Below are positions 36,758 through 45,659 of a stretch of DNA of 64,000 bases, piece after piece (within the stretch, counting starts at the first letter, position 1; each line of letters starts with the position of its first letter). The stretch is from Bog-756 sp963699105. Lineage in GTDB: Bacteria > Actinomycetota > Acidimicrobiia > Acidimicrobiales > RAAP-2. The notes under the pieces were generated by a model. That model saw only the letters and a list, made by a program, of their open reading frames with translations. It had not been told where the DNA came from and did no database searches. The DNA lies in assembly GCA_963699105.1 (NCBI GenBank), contig CAVOTI010000003.1, forward strand, positions 620,001 through 684,000, given 5' to 3'. The position numbers and the translations under genes are program-made.

Positions 36758-38938
36758 GTGATCGAGTTCGACGAGCCGCTCTCTCGAATGAAGGTGCCCC
36801 TGACCGTCGCCGATGATGAGGTCACGCGGCGGCATTTCCAAGGCTCTCTGCTCCATCACCGGCAGATCAAGCTCAAGGCCGGCGCCGCGGTATCGCTGGT
36901 AAGGGTGGTCGGTGTTGTGGGCCTGATCTTGGGGCTCAGCTTGGTGGCATTCCCGGCGGGACCGGCAGCGGCCCGCACGGAATCTCAAACTTGGCATAGT
37001 CAGGATGTTCCCTCTGAAGCGCAAGATCTAGTCGGCGATTCGTGCCCGACAAAAGCGGACTGCTTCGCCGTCGGCTGGTCCGACTCGTCGGGTACGCCCG
37101 GTGCCGTCATCATCGCCACGACCGACGGAGGCTCACAGTGGGGCGTTCAAACCGTCCCGTCGGGGATATCGCAACTCAACGCCATCTCTTGCGCTTCGGT
37201 GCTCGACTGCTTTGCCGTGGGTTTCTCGGGCGGAAACCCCGAATACTCACCCGCCGTCGTGGCCACCACCGACGGGGGCTTGACCTGGACTCCTCAAGTG
37301 ATCCCCATGGGATCCTTCGAATTGAATGCTGTCTCCTGCCCGAACAGTTCCGATTGCACCGCTGTCGGAAACACCAGCTCGTACGGGGGAGTCAGCATCA
37401 CGACCACGGATGGCGGACTGACCTGGACGAACGACCTCCTTCCCTCGGGAGTTGAGGCACTGTTCGGCGTCTCGTGTCCGACCGCCTCCGATTGCACGGC
37501 TATCGACGGGAGCACCATTGTGGCGACCACGACCGGTGGAACGACGTGGCGTCGACAGAACGCACCGCCAAATCTTGTCGACCTGAGTGCGGTTTCCTGC
37601 CCCTCGAGTTCCAGCTGCATTGCCGTCGGAAGATCGAATATTGGCACAGGGGGCCTTATCATCGGGACGAGTGACGGCGGTCAAGACTGGTCCCCTCAGG
37701 GCGTTCCGCCCGGTATCGATTTCTCACCTGACGGTGGTGTCGCCTGTCCGACCGCCTCGTCCTGCACCGCCGTGGGCCAATCGAGCATCAATGGAGCCGC
37801 CGCCGTCGTTGGCACGATCGACGGGGGGACAACCTGGTCCACCCAGAGCATCGCCGTTCCTGCTCTCGATCCACCTACAGGAGTTTCCTGCGCTTCGCCG
37901 TCCGTTTGCACAGCCGTGGGACGCAACGACATCCTCGACCGAGGAGACGGTCCACAGTCTGAGTCGGGCCCCTATTACCTCGCCCTCGGCGATTCCGTCC
38001 CGGTGTGGGATGGTTCCAACTCGTACCCGAACCTTCTTCTTCAGAGGTACCAATCGAGCTACCCGGGTCTGCAGCTTGTCAACCTGGCGGTGTCCGGGGA
38101 GACGACGACCTCGATGCTCCAAGACGGCCAGTACGCCGAGGCGGTGCAGTTTCTGCACCGCGAACGACGAAAAGTCGCCTTCGTCACGATCGACATCGGC
38201 GGCAACGACGTCGAGGGCTGTGCCCTGAGCGCCGACCCCCAGTGCTTTCCTCAAGCCGAGGCCACAATGGAAAAGAATCTGGAGACGATCTTGTCTGGGC
38301 TCCACACCGCGGCCCCTCATGTCCGTATCTTCGGCATGTCTTACTACGATCCCGTCCTCGGTCTCTGGCTTTCCGCCGGGTCGCTGCGCCAGCAGGCCTT
38401 GGCGACGATTCCAAAGGTCGTCACTTTGAACAACGAGCTCGATTATCTGTACGGGCGCAGGAACACGGCCAACGTCCAAAGAGCGTTTTCGGTGACGGAC
38501 CTCAAGCTGATCAACTCACAATGGGGGAAGGCTCCAGTGGACGTGGTCGACGCCTGTTCGTGGCTCGACATTCAGTGCCCCAACTTCGGTGGTGACGACC
38601 CGAACGAGCAAGGAGCCGTCCTCCAGATTGCCATGGCATTCGAGCGGGTCATCGGCGGCCAGGTCTCGAGTCTCGTCATCAGCACCCACCGCCTCGCCGA
38701 CGGTCACGTCGGCCGACCCTACGAGCGGTCCGTGTCGGCGACAGGAGGAGTACCTCCGTACGCTTGGACGTTACGTGACGGCTCGCTGCCACAGGGCCTT
38801 ACGCTCGACTCGGCAACCGGAGAGATCTCTGGCACGCCAAGTGGACCGGGGACTACCGCTTTCACCCTCCAAGTGGCCGACACGTCCAAGCCACCGCAGG
38901 TAGACACCATTCCCCTTTCGATCACCGTCAGGCATTGA
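36758..38938 (+). CDS. Secreted multidomain protein: Cys-pair propeller repeats, SGNH-like domain, Ig-like domain
   Basis: 726 residues. A hydrophobic export segment (VVGVVGLILGLSLVAFPAGP) ends in AAA at about 72. Seven repeats of the form SCPTxxDCxAVG, each followed by TTDGGxTW, fill about 95-390 and probably form a seven-bladed propeller with one disulfide-capable Cys pair per blade. An SGNH hydrolase-like domain follows: YYLALGDSVPVWDG (block I) and FVTIDIGGNDVEG (block III); at block V, where D-x-x-H is expected, the sequence is GGDDPNEQGA. The end is an Ig-like module (LPQGLTLDSATGEISGTPSG). GTG 36758 is the longest start; ATG 36788 is possible. Confidence 0.8.
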   Translation: MIEFDEPLSRMKVPLTVADDEVTRRHFQGSLLHHRQIKLKAGAAVSLVRVVGVVGLILGLSLVAFPAGPAAARTESQTWHSQDVPSEAQDLVGDSCPTKADCFAVGWSDSSGTPGAVIIATTDGGSQWGVQTVPSGISQLNAISCASVLDCFAVGFSGGNPEYSPAVVATTDGGLTWTPQVIPMGSFELNAVSCPNSSDCTAVGNTSSYGGVSITTTDGGLTWTNDLLPSGVEALFGVSCPTASDCTAIDGSTIVATTTGGTTWRRQNAPPNLVDLSAVSCPSSSSCIAVGRSNIGTGGLIIGTSDGGQDWSPQGVPPGIDFSPDGGVACPTASSCTAVGQSSINGAAAVVGTIDGGTTWSTQSIAVPALDPPTGVSCASPSVCTAVGRNDILDRGDGPQSESGPYYLALGDSVPVWDGSNSYPNLLLQRYQSSYPGLQLVNLAVSGETTTSMLQDGQYAEAVQFLHRERRKVAFVTIDIGGNDVEGCALSADPQCFPQAEATMEKNLETILSGLHTAAPHVRIFGMSYYDPVLGLWLSAGSLRQQALATIPKVVTLNNELDYLYGRRNTANVQRAFSVTDLKLINSQWGKAPVDVVDACSWLDIQCPNFGGDDPNEQGAVLQIAMAFERVIGGQVSSLVISTHRLADGHVGRPYERSVSATGGVPPYAWTLRDGSLPQGLTLDSATGEISGTPSGPGTTAFTLQVADTSKPPQVDTIPLSITVRH

Positions 38939-39015
38939 ACCAGCTGGGCCTGCTCATTCCAACACTCGTCGGGGACGTCACCGCCGAAGAAAGGCCGAGG
39001 GCAATAGGGATTAGA

Positions 39016-39384
39016 GTGAGGCGCATCGGGATTGGGTTGGCGGCAGTGGCCGTCATGGCGTGTAGCTGTTCGACTACCTCGTCGTCGGTCCCGAGCACTT
39101 CAACGGGTCTGAATCCCGGGAGTCGGTCAGTAACGCTCAAGTGTTTCCGAGACTTTACCGCTGGAACTTCAGAGCCAGACAGTTTCCTGGTCGGGAAGTC
39201 GCTGACAGCCGCCGAAGGTCTGGCATCGGCTTCACAGCAAGCGACACGGATCGTTGCCCAGAATGGCAAATGCATGAACATCACTTCTGACCTAGTCAGC
39301 CAACGTGTCGATCTCTGGATCGTGAATGGTCGAGTGATCAAGGCAGTCGTAGAGGGACCGTCAGGTACAACTTCGCCGACATAG
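39016..39384 (+). CDS. Small lipoprotein, I78-inhibitor-like C-terminus
   Basis: GTG 39016 gives MRRIGIGLAAVAVMACSCST: basic start, hydrophobic core and a lipobox (VMAC or ACSC), so a lipid-anchored exported protein. A Ser/Thr-rich spacer leads to a domain of about 60 residues with GKSLTAAEGLASASQQATRI and SQRVDLWIVNGRVIKAVVEG. That pattern (R...NG-V at the end) faintly resembles I78-type peptidase inhibitors, but this is a weak judgement. It begins 78 bases after the large secreted protein, which may place both in one transcript. Confidence 0.6.
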   Translation: MRRIGIGLAAVAVMACSCSTTSSSVPSTSTGLNPGSRSVTLKCFRDFTAGTSEPDSFLVGKSLTAAEGLASASQQATRIVAQNGKCMNITSDLVSQRVDLWIVNGRVIKAVVEGPSGTTSPT

Positions 39385-39552
39385 CAGAGGCATTCCGACG
39401 GTCTGCCCGCCCTTCGGAAATACCCTCCCACTCGCCGCCCCATGGGACACACATTCAGTGTCACCCGATCGGGGCGGCGAGCCCTTCGGATCCCCCGATG
39501 GAGTGAACGGGGTGGGGGCTGTATCGTCGAGACAGATCGAGTTCGGCGGGCG
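39385..39552. other. Intergenic between convergent genes
   Basis: 168 bases without recognisable features. Confidence 0.4.
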
Positions 39553-40150
39553 CTATTCCGCCGCCACCTCCCGCTCGTATGTGAGGAGCAGTACACCGGT
39601 GGTGGTCGGTGTGCACTCGGTGAGTCGAAGCCGCACCGGGTGGGGGTACTCCCGGAACAGTCGCTTGCCCGTACCGAGCACGAGCGGGTGCAGCATGATC
39701 CGGTAGGTGTCGATCAGGTCGTTGGCCATGAGCGTCTGCACCAATACGCCACTGCCGAGCACGGTGACAACGCCGTCTCCCTCCGCCATGATCATTCGGA
39801 TCGCCTCGACGATGTCGCCGTCGAGCACCCGGGAGTTGGCCCATTGCAGATCCCGCTGGCGCAGCGTCCTCGTCGCCACGTACTTCGGCGTGGCGTTGAG
39901 GCTGGCGGCGATGGGATCGTCGGCGGATTCGTGGGGCCAGTGGGCGGCCATGTGCTCGTAGGTCTTGCGCCCGAAGAGATAGGCCGAGGTCTGGCCGATG
40001 CCTTGTCCGGCCTGCTGCGCCACCTCATCGCCATAGGGGCCACTCCAACCGCCGTGGTCGAACCCACCCTCGCGATCCTCATCGGGCCCGCCCAGACCCT
40101 GCATGACGCCGTCAAGCGTGACGAACTCGACCACAGGACAGCGTGCGCAT
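39553..40150 (-). CDS. Dihydrofolate reductase-fold (RibD C-terminal-like) protein, 5' frameshift
   Basis: FVTLDGVMQGLGGPDEDREG and GFDHGGWSGPYGDEVA open the domain, then LFGRKTYEHMAAHWPHES, GVVTVLGSGVLVQTLMANDL and YRIMLHPLVLGTGKRLF. This is the DHFR-like RibD_C family, common in actinobacteria. The native start is probably ATG 40150, which has GAGGAGG six bases upstream, but its frame does not join the domain: one surplus base lies between 40135 and 40148. GTG 40134 is the first start in the domain frame. Physiological substrate unknown; NADPH use is likely. Confidence 0.78.
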
Positions 40151-40424
40151 GATGCCTCCTCGAAACGGCCCGGGGTCCAACTTACCCAACTGCCGACACC
40201 GACTTCCCCGGTCATTTGCTACCTACGACCTGTCCCCCCACGTCGGGAGCGGGACGCCATGGGGCCCTGTCCTATGCAAGAGTCGCCGGTATGCAACTAC
40301 CCGATCTGCACGGCGGTCCGGCCGCCCTTCCGGGATTCCCGCAGCCTGTCGCCCACCTCCGGTCAGCTGCCACTTGGAAGGGGCCCGAAATGGAGAGGCG
40401 GGCTCGAGCCACGGGACGGTTCAA

Positions 40425-41051
40425 GTGAGCGAATCCCGGGAGCCGCATCCCCCGGAGACGGCCATCGGTACCAGCCGGCTGGAGGCCTTCAGCGACGGGG
40501 TCATGGCCGTCATCATCACCATCACGGCACTCAGTCTCAAGGCGCCTCTCAGCGGGTCGTTCACCGCGTTGAGCCGGCGCCTTCCCGAGCTACTCGTGTA
40601 CATCCTCAGCTTCACCTTCGTCGGAATCTACTGGAACAACCACCACCACCTCCTCCGTGTCACCCATCACATCAGCGCCGGCGTCATGTGGGCGAACCTC
40701 CACCTGCTCTTCTGGCTCTCGCTGATCCCAGTGGTGACGGAGTGGGTCGGCAGCTTCTACGGGGCCCACTGGCCGGCGGCGACCTACGGCATCGTGGCCC
40801 TGGGCGCGGCAATGGCCTTCTCGATCCTCGTGGTTGCGATCATCCGGGCCAACGGCCGGGATTCCGCCGTCGGTCGCGCCGTCGGCTCAGACCTCAAGGG
40901 AAACATCTCGATCGCGTTGTATGCGGGCGGGGTCGGGCTGGCGTTCCTGAGCCCGTACGTCGCCTATGCCTTGTATGCACTCGTGGCCGTCATCTGGTTT
41001 GTCCCAGATCGGCGCTTCGAGCGGCCGGGAGTGGCACCCATGGAAGACTGA
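40425..41051 (+). CDS. TMEM175-like membrane protein (DUF1211)
   Basis: GTG 40425 starts a 208-residue protein with six hydrophobic helices. TSRLEAFSDGVMAVIITITA contains the RxxxFSD motif of TMEM175 helix 1, and LSFTFVGIYWNNHHHLL follows the family pattern. Bacterial members form tetrameric leak K+ channels. It diverges from the RibD-like gene and is apparently monocistronic. It adds to the K+ handling genes at 6-10 kb. Confidence 0.85.
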   Translation: MSESREPHPPETAIGTSRLEAFSDGVMAVIITITALSLKAPLSGSFTALSRRLPELLVYILSFTFVGIYWNNHHHLLRVTHHISAGVMWANLHLLFWLSLIPVVTEWVGSFYGAHWPAATYGIVALGAAMAFSILVVAIIRANGRDSAVGRAVGSDLKGNISIALYAGGVGLAFLSPYVAYALYALVAVIWFVPDRRFERPGVAPMED

Positions 41052-41155
41052 GAAGGTCAGCCAGCTGTGTCGTGGTCGAACACGGGCCGGTGTCACCTGC
41101 CCCCGAGGTCGGACGCCTGTGTCTCTACTCTGCGGCCCGGCGGCGCCACGGCAGG

Positions 41156-41590
41156 TCAGCCAGAGAAATCCTTGGCCAGATCGTCGAAGAACGAACGCCA
41201 ACCTTCTTCGGCTCGAGCGTAGTTCTCCGGCGGCATGTTGCCCCCGGTCTGGGTGAAGGTCATCTCCGTTCCACTCTCGATCTGTTTGAGATCGACGGTC
41301 ACCCGTTCGAACTGGTCGCCGGGTCGATCACTCAGACTGAGGACCAGTCGATGCGGAGCATCCACTTCGAGATACGAACCGTGCCAACCAATCTCCATCC
41401 CGTCTTCGAGGACCATCCGGGCGCTCCACTCACCGCCGACCCGGACATCCATCCTGACATCCTCGACCGGGGTGACCTCCGTGCCGAACCAGCGGCCGAA
41501 CGAGGCCGGGTTCGTCCAGGCCTCGAAAACTTCCTCCAAAGAGGCGTTGAATGTACGACTGATCAAGATGTAGGGCGCTTGGTCTGTCAT
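41156..41590 (-). CDS. SRPBCC/AHSA1-domain protein
   Basis: 144 residues. ILISRTFNASLEEVFEAWTN, FGRWFGTEVTPVEDVRMDVR, VGGEWSARMVLEDG and GGNMPPENYARAEEGWRSFF fit the AHSA1-like START fold. It is coupled to the ArsR-type regulator upstream by a 4-base overlap (ATGA at 41587-41590), a very common ArsR-SRPBCC pair in actinobacteria. Ligand and role unknown. Confidence 0.88.
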   Translation of the reverse strand: MTDQAPYILISRTFNASLEEVFEAWTNPASFGRWFGTEVTPVEDVRMDVRVGGEWSARMVLEDGMEIGWHGSYLEVDAPHRLVLSLSDRPGDQFERVTVDLKQIESGTEMTFTQTGGNMPPENYARAEEGWRSFFDDLAKDFSG

Positions 41591-41946
41591 TGCCGTGATC
41601 CTTCCTGACTAGTGAGGTGCTGATCGAGGCGGTCGAACGAGGCTTCCCAGAGTTGGCGATAGTCGCCCAGCCAGCCGCTGGCATAGGCCAGCGTCTCCGG
41701 TCGCAACCGGCACGGACGTTGCTGCGCCCTCCGGCTCCTGTCAACCAGCCCGGCCTGCTCCAGCACGTGCAAGTGCTTGGAGACAGCCTGAAGGCTCATG
41801 GTGAATGGCTGCGCCAATTCGCCGACGGTGGCTTCTCCCGATGCCAATCGGTCGACGATGGCCCGCCGAGTGGGATCGGCCAGGGCCGAGAACACCGCGT
41901 TCAGTTTGCCATCCTCCCCGATCGCCAACGTATCGTGTTCAACCAT
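41587..41946 (-). CDS. ArsR-family winged-helix repressor
   Basis: ATG 41946 gives MVEHDTLAIGEDGKLNAVFS; the winged helix is ALADPTRRAIVDRLASGE, then MSLQAVSKHLHVLEQAGLVD as the recognition helix and RRAQQRPCRLRPE as the wing. No paired metal-binding cysteines appear in the helix, so it is not a classical As/Zn sensor. Two direct repeats of GTTGAATA immediately upstream may be its operator, and the SRPBCC gene is cotranscribed. Confidence 0.88.
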   Translation of the reverse strand: MVEHDTLAIGEDGKLNAVFSALADPTRRAIVDRLASGEATVGELAQPFTMSLQAVSKHLHVLEQAGLVDRSRRAQQRPCRLRPETLAYASGWLGDYRQLWEASFDRLDQHLTSQEGSRQ

Positions 41947-41949
41947 CGA

Positions 41950-41998
41950 GTTGAATAATAGAGGAGCCCGACCATGTATGCAACCCACTGGTTGAATA
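41950..41998 (-). promoter_or_regulatory. Direct repeats, possible ArsR operator
   Basis: GTTGAATA occurs at 41950-41957 and 41991-41998, 41 bases apart (about four helical turns), just upstream of the ArsR-type start. On the reverse strand they read TATTCAAC. The position suits autoregulation; evidence is positional only. Confidence 0.35.
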
Positions 41999-42257
41999 CA
42001 TGCTCCGGCGGCCGGGCGCATGTCGTCGGCCGGCCAGGCCGCACCAAGCGACACCAACCCGTCAATCCCGAGGCGGCGACTACACCGGATCGGACCGTCG
42101 GCAAGCCGCGCCATGTAGCCGGAACGAGCCCGATCGGAACTGCTCAGTCAGGCGGCCAAGTCCCCGGTGGCTGGTGTCGCTGTCAGCACCTTCGGCGGCT
42201 TCAGATGCGGGAAAAACGCGGGACCCATGGAGTTGGCGCCGGATCGGGCCGGTGATC

Positions 42258-42734
42258 TCAATCTTCACTCGGGTCGTCGCCGGACATGGTCGACGGCCAC
42301 TGAGTGGGTGACCAGTCGCCCTCTGGGTCCGTCGTTTGACCCACTTCGATCAGATGGCCGTCGGGATCGCGGACGTAGCAACGGATCTCATACTGATGCT
42401 GTTTCGGCGGCGTCAGGAATTGTGCACCCCGGGCGCTCCATTCGGCGTACACGGCCCCGATGTCTTTGACCCGGATATTGAGGAAACTGCTGACCCGGTC
42501 GGGATCGGCCGGCGTCTCCAGAGTGACCGCGGGCTTGTCGTCGGTCGGGCCTCCGCCGGCATTGATGACGATCCAGCTGTTGGATAGTTTGACATTCACC
42601 GGTCCTGAACCGGCCCCTCGAAAGACCACCTTGCCCCCCAGCACTTCGGTGTAGAACCGAGATGAGCGCTCGACGTCGTCCGACACGATGAAGCGGGTCA
42701 GCAGAAGTTCTTCTGTTGGTGGGACTTCGGCCAT
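42258..42734 (-). CDS. VOC/glyoxalase-fold protein
   Basis: ATG 42734 with GGAGGTG upstream gives MAEVPPTEELLLTRFIVSDD, 158 residues. FYTEVLGGKVVFRGAGSGPV, SSFLNIRVKDIGAVYAEWS and IRCYVRDPDGHLIEVGQ are typical of one glyoxalase/bleomycin-resistance module with a C-terminal Glu ligand. Substrate unknown. Confidence 0.85.
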   Translation of the reverse strand: MAEVPPTEELLLTRFIVSDDVERSSRFYTEVLGGKVVFRGAGSGPVNVKLSNSWIVINAGGGPTDDKPAVTLETPADPDRVSSFLNIRVKDIGAVYAEWSARGAQFLTPPKQHQYEIRCYVRDPDGHLIEVGQTTDPEGDWSPTQWPSTMSGDDPSED

Positions 42735-42951
42735 CTGGACACCTCCACTGTTTGGGCCACGGACGCGCGCCGACTCTCCTGACGATAGTGCCATGATCCT
42801 CGAACCGCACTTGAGCGCCGTCGGGACGGCGTGGGCCGACCACCGGAAGAAAGTAGGAGAGAACCCTTACCTGAGCAGGTGGGTGCCCCGGTGGCGGCGG
42901 GGCCGGCGGTGACGCCACTCTCGGACTCCGACGATGTCGACCTTCCCGCGG

Positions 42952-43371
42952 TCACGGCGGGCTCGAGGGCTCCGCGCCCCGGTCGAGCAGTGCGGTGAGT
43001 TTTTTCGGTGCTAGGACCCGGTAGCTCTCGGTCACCAGCTCACGGATCTCCTCCCAATCGGTGTCGTCGGCGAGCAGCACCCCGATGCGATCACGACTGG
43101 CCCGCGGGACGAAGAACGGACTCCCAATGGACAGCAACGCCTGGCGTTCGTCGGGGGCGGCACGCAACACAAGCCGCGGGACGGGCTTGCCGTCCGGGCC
43201 CTCCACGGCCACGAGCAAGCAGAACGATCTTCGGCGGATGTCGTACGAATGCGCCGTCGATCTCGTTCGCGTCGGTGAGTAGTCGACACGCACCGTCACC
43301 TCGGGCAACGCCAGGCATAGTCGGCCGACGCGGTCGGCGATGCTCTCCGGCACCTCTATCTGCTGGCTCAC
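42952..43371 (-). CDS. MmcQ/YjbR-family protein
   Basis: 139 residues. RVGRLCLALPEVTVRVDY, RRRSFCLLVAVEGPDG, VLRAAPDERQALLSIGSPFF and DDTDWEEIRELVTESYRVLA fit the double-wing CyaY-like YjbR fold often annotated DUF419. DNA binding has been suggested for the family. ATG 43371 precedes the conserved part directly. Confidence 0.8.
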   Translation of the reverse strand: MSQQIEVPESIADRVGRLCLALPEVTVRVDYSPTRTRSTAHSYDIRRRSFCLLVAVEGPDGKPVPRLVLRAAPDERQALLSIGSPFFVPRASRDRIGVLLADDTDWEEIRELVTESYRVLAPKKLTALLDRGAEPSSPP

Positions 43372-43762
43372 GTGAGGACCGCCGAGCCAGTGCCACAGAC
43401 GATCGAGGATGCTCGGGCGACAGGCAACTCGACCTCATGAGACGCATTGGGAGGCTCAACCACCTCGTTCACAAATCCGTGCGAGCCTGCCCGAATCTTC
43501 CGTGCATTGACCATTGAGGCCCCTCAGCTCGTGATCGCTCCGGTGTCGAATTGAGCCTTCACCATCCACATGATGCCGGGCGGCGGCGACTCCCGGACCG
43601 TGTCGCATTTCCCCCCAACATTTGGAGGGCTCTGCTAGGTTCCTTTCTGGCGGTTTGGTGGACATCTGACATTGGCGTCGTTGGTACGGATTCGACCCCG
43701 TCGGGATCAGCATCACGGTAAGCAAGGCGGGAGCGACCGATCCATCTGAAGGGGGACCAACC
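43372..43762. other. Intergenic, no gene recognised
   Basis: About 390 bases. A few short frames without domains; nothing functional recognised apart from GGGGGACC just before the next ATG. Confidence 0.45.
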
Positions 43763-44396
43763 ATGACAAAACGTCTGCAACTATGGACCGGTATCGGTGG
43801 CCTGATCTTCGTTGTGCTGCTGGTGGCATCGGTCTTGCTCGTCTCGGGTACGCCGGATACCAACTCGAGCTTGGCCAAGATCGTCACGTACTAGAACTCC
43901 AACAATCATCACCACCTTCTGGGGGTGGACGGCATCGAGACCATGATCGCCGTGGTCGTGGGGGTGTTCTGGTTCTGGTACTTCCGCGAATGGCTGGTGG
44001 CGGTGACGGCAGATTCACGCCGGTTGGCCACCGTCGGTTTCGGGGGCGGTTTTGTTGCTCGGTGCCGGCGGTGGGCTCGTGGCGGGCATGTACTTCAGCC
44101 TGAGCGACGCTTACCACCACGCCACCCCTGCCGCTCTTCAGACGATGAACATCCTCCAGCAGGACCTGCCCGCCGGGGTGGTCGCAGCGGGGGGCACGAT
44201 CATCATGTTCGCCACCGGGCTGCTGATCGTTCGCTACCGCGCTCTGCCTGTCTGGTTGGGCTGGGTGGCCCTGGTGTTCGCCGTGCTGGGCCTACCGTCC
44301 GGGTTGACGCTGCCCGCCCTGGGCCTGTGGTTGATCGCGGTGAACATCGTGATCATTCTCCGCTCCGGGGATTCCGACCCGGCTACCGGCGTCTGA
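43763..44396 (+). pseudogene. Membrane protein of unknown function, broken by a stop codon and a frameshift
   Basis: ATG 43763 gives LQLWTGIGGLIFVVLLVASV and LAKIVTY, then TAG (43892-43894); the same frame continues NSNNHHHLLGVDGIETMIAV, VFWFWYFREWLVAVTADSRR and TVGFGG. One surplus G near 44038-44046 moves the rest to another frame: VLLLGAGGGLVAGMYFSLSD, IIMFATGLLIVRYRALPVWL and LWLIAVNIVIILRSGDS. Together they form a six-helix protein of about 210 residues of a type frequent in actinobacteria (first helix, TPDTNSSLAKIV loop, then helices). Two independent lesions make real decay plausible. Confidence 0.72.
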
Positions 44397-44543
44397 TCAG
44401 AGGAAGGCTCCCGCTCCGGTGGGTCACAGGCGAAGCCGGTGAAGCATCGAGGACTGAGGGTCGCGCCAGACGGGACTACCCAACCCTTCGACAGGTTGGC
44501 AGGCCGCAGCCAATGTCCAGGTTCTCCGCCGGAACGGCGTGGG

Positions 44544-45428
44544 TTACCCGGCCTTGAGGACGGCAGATGCAACCCTGCGCACGCGTTCCGGGTCGGCGAT
44601 CAGGTCGAGCTCGACGACCTGGTCGTTGACGACGGTGAAGGCCATCACCACGTGAGGCCGTCCATCCAGCGTGATGACGACGCCGGCGGTCCCGTTTATC
44701 AACGCGGAATGGAGCTGGGCCGCCGGATTGGCACCGAGGCGTGCCTGCCTGGCGACAGCCGCCGCGCCCCGGACGACCATGGACGCAGCTGGGCGGCTCG
44801 GGCCGAAGTCGGCTCGCAGAACCACGTCGGGATGGAGCAGGGTGACCAATGCCTCGAAGTCGCCACCCCGGGCGGCCAAGAAGAAGGCATCGACCACCGC
44901 CCGTTGCCGAACGAGGTCGGGGTCGGGGATTTCGGCGCCCCTGACCCGCCGCCGTGCTCTGCTGGCCATCTGCCTGGCCGCCGTCGGTGACCGACCTACC
45001 ATCGTGGCGATCTCTTCGAATGGCAATTCGAACATGTCGTGGAGAACGAAGGCCAGGCGCTCGGCGGGGGCCAGCGCATCCAGGACGACCTGGAGGGCCA
45101 GGCCCACCGAGTCGGCCAGTAGCGCCTCGTCCTCGGGTGCGATCTGCCCCGGCGGTCCGATCACCGGATCGGGAAGATGCCCCTCCAGGGACTCCTCGCC
45201 CCGGACCTTGCGCGAACGGAGCACGTTGAGGCAGACGCGGGCCACGATCGTCGTCAACCATCCGCCAAGGTTCTCGATCTCACTGGTCTCGGCCCGGCTG
45301 GCCCGCACCCAGGCGTCCTGGACGGCATCGTCGGCCTCGGCCAGCGAGCCCAGCATCCGGTAGGCGACTGCCCGCAGGCGGGTCCTCTGCTCCTCGAATC
45401 GCTCTGCCAGCCAGTCGTTCTGGTTCAT
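44544..45428 (-). CDS. ECF sigma factor with C-terminal SnoaL-like domain (ECF41/SigJ type)
   Basis: ATG 45428 gives MNQNDWLAERFEEQRTRLRA. Region 2: AYRMLGSLAEADDAVQDAWV and NLGGWLTTIVARVCLNVLRS; region 4: LAPAERLAFVLHDMFELPFE and ATMVGRSPTAARQMASRARR. An extra domain of about 110 residues (VDAFFLAARGGDFEALVTLL to VVELDLIADPERV) has the SnoaL-like fold that modulates ECF41 activity in place of an anti-sigma factor. The divergent neighbour is a CMD-type protein, the classic ECF41 partner, and both genes have ECF41-like promoters. Confidence 0.9.
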   Translation of the reverse strand: MNQNDWLAERFEEQRTRLRAVAYRMLGSLAEADDAVQDAWVRASRAETSEIENLGGWLTTIVARVCLNVLRSRKVRGEESLEGHLPDPVIGPPGQIAPEDEALLADSVGLALQVVLDALAPAERLAFVLHDMFELPFEEIATMVGRSPTAARQMASRARRRVRGAEIPDPDLVRQRAVVDAFFLAARGGDFEALVTLLHPDVVLRADFGPSRPAASMVVRGAAAVARQARLGANPAAQLHSALINGTAGVVITLDGRPHVVMAFTVVNDQVVELDLIADPERVRRVASAVLKAG

Positions 45429-45462
45429 CGCACCCATCCTCGCCGAGAGTCGACACCACAAT

Positions 45463-45489
45463 GACCCGCCGGCGGCCGCCGATGTGACA
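45463..45489 (-). promoter_or_regulatory. ECF41-type promoter of the sigma gene
   Basis: Reverse strand: TGTCACA at 45489-45483, 16 bases, then GGTC at 45466-45463, 35 bases before the ATG. The published ECF41 target is TGTCACA-n16-CGTC. It suggests autoregulation. Confidence 0.7.
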
Positions 45490-45586
45490 AGCCGGTGGGG
45501 CCGGGCGGAATCTCGGGCTCGGCGAGCTCGACCGGCTCGGAGATGGCCGCAGCAAACCGCTGGTAGAAGGCCTTTTTGGGTGCGGC

Positions 45587-45613
45587 CGTCACATTCCTGA
45601 CCCGTCAGGGGTC
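45587..45613 (+). promoter_or_regulatory. ECF41-type promoter of the CMD gene
   Basis: CGTCACA at 45587-45593, 16 bases, then GGTC at 45610-45613. It has the same spacing and the same -10 box as the divergent promoter of the sigma gene, 47 bases before the CMD start. Confidence 0.7.
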
Positions 45614-45659
45614 AAAGAGGATGACGCACCAGTCCCATCAGTCCGACGAAGGAGCAGCC

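Noticed and set aside
36135..36761. Forward 208-codon frame in the 36 kb gap
   Set aside because: Low-complexity Thr/Ser/Ala composition, no ribosome site, overlapping equally poor reverse frames.
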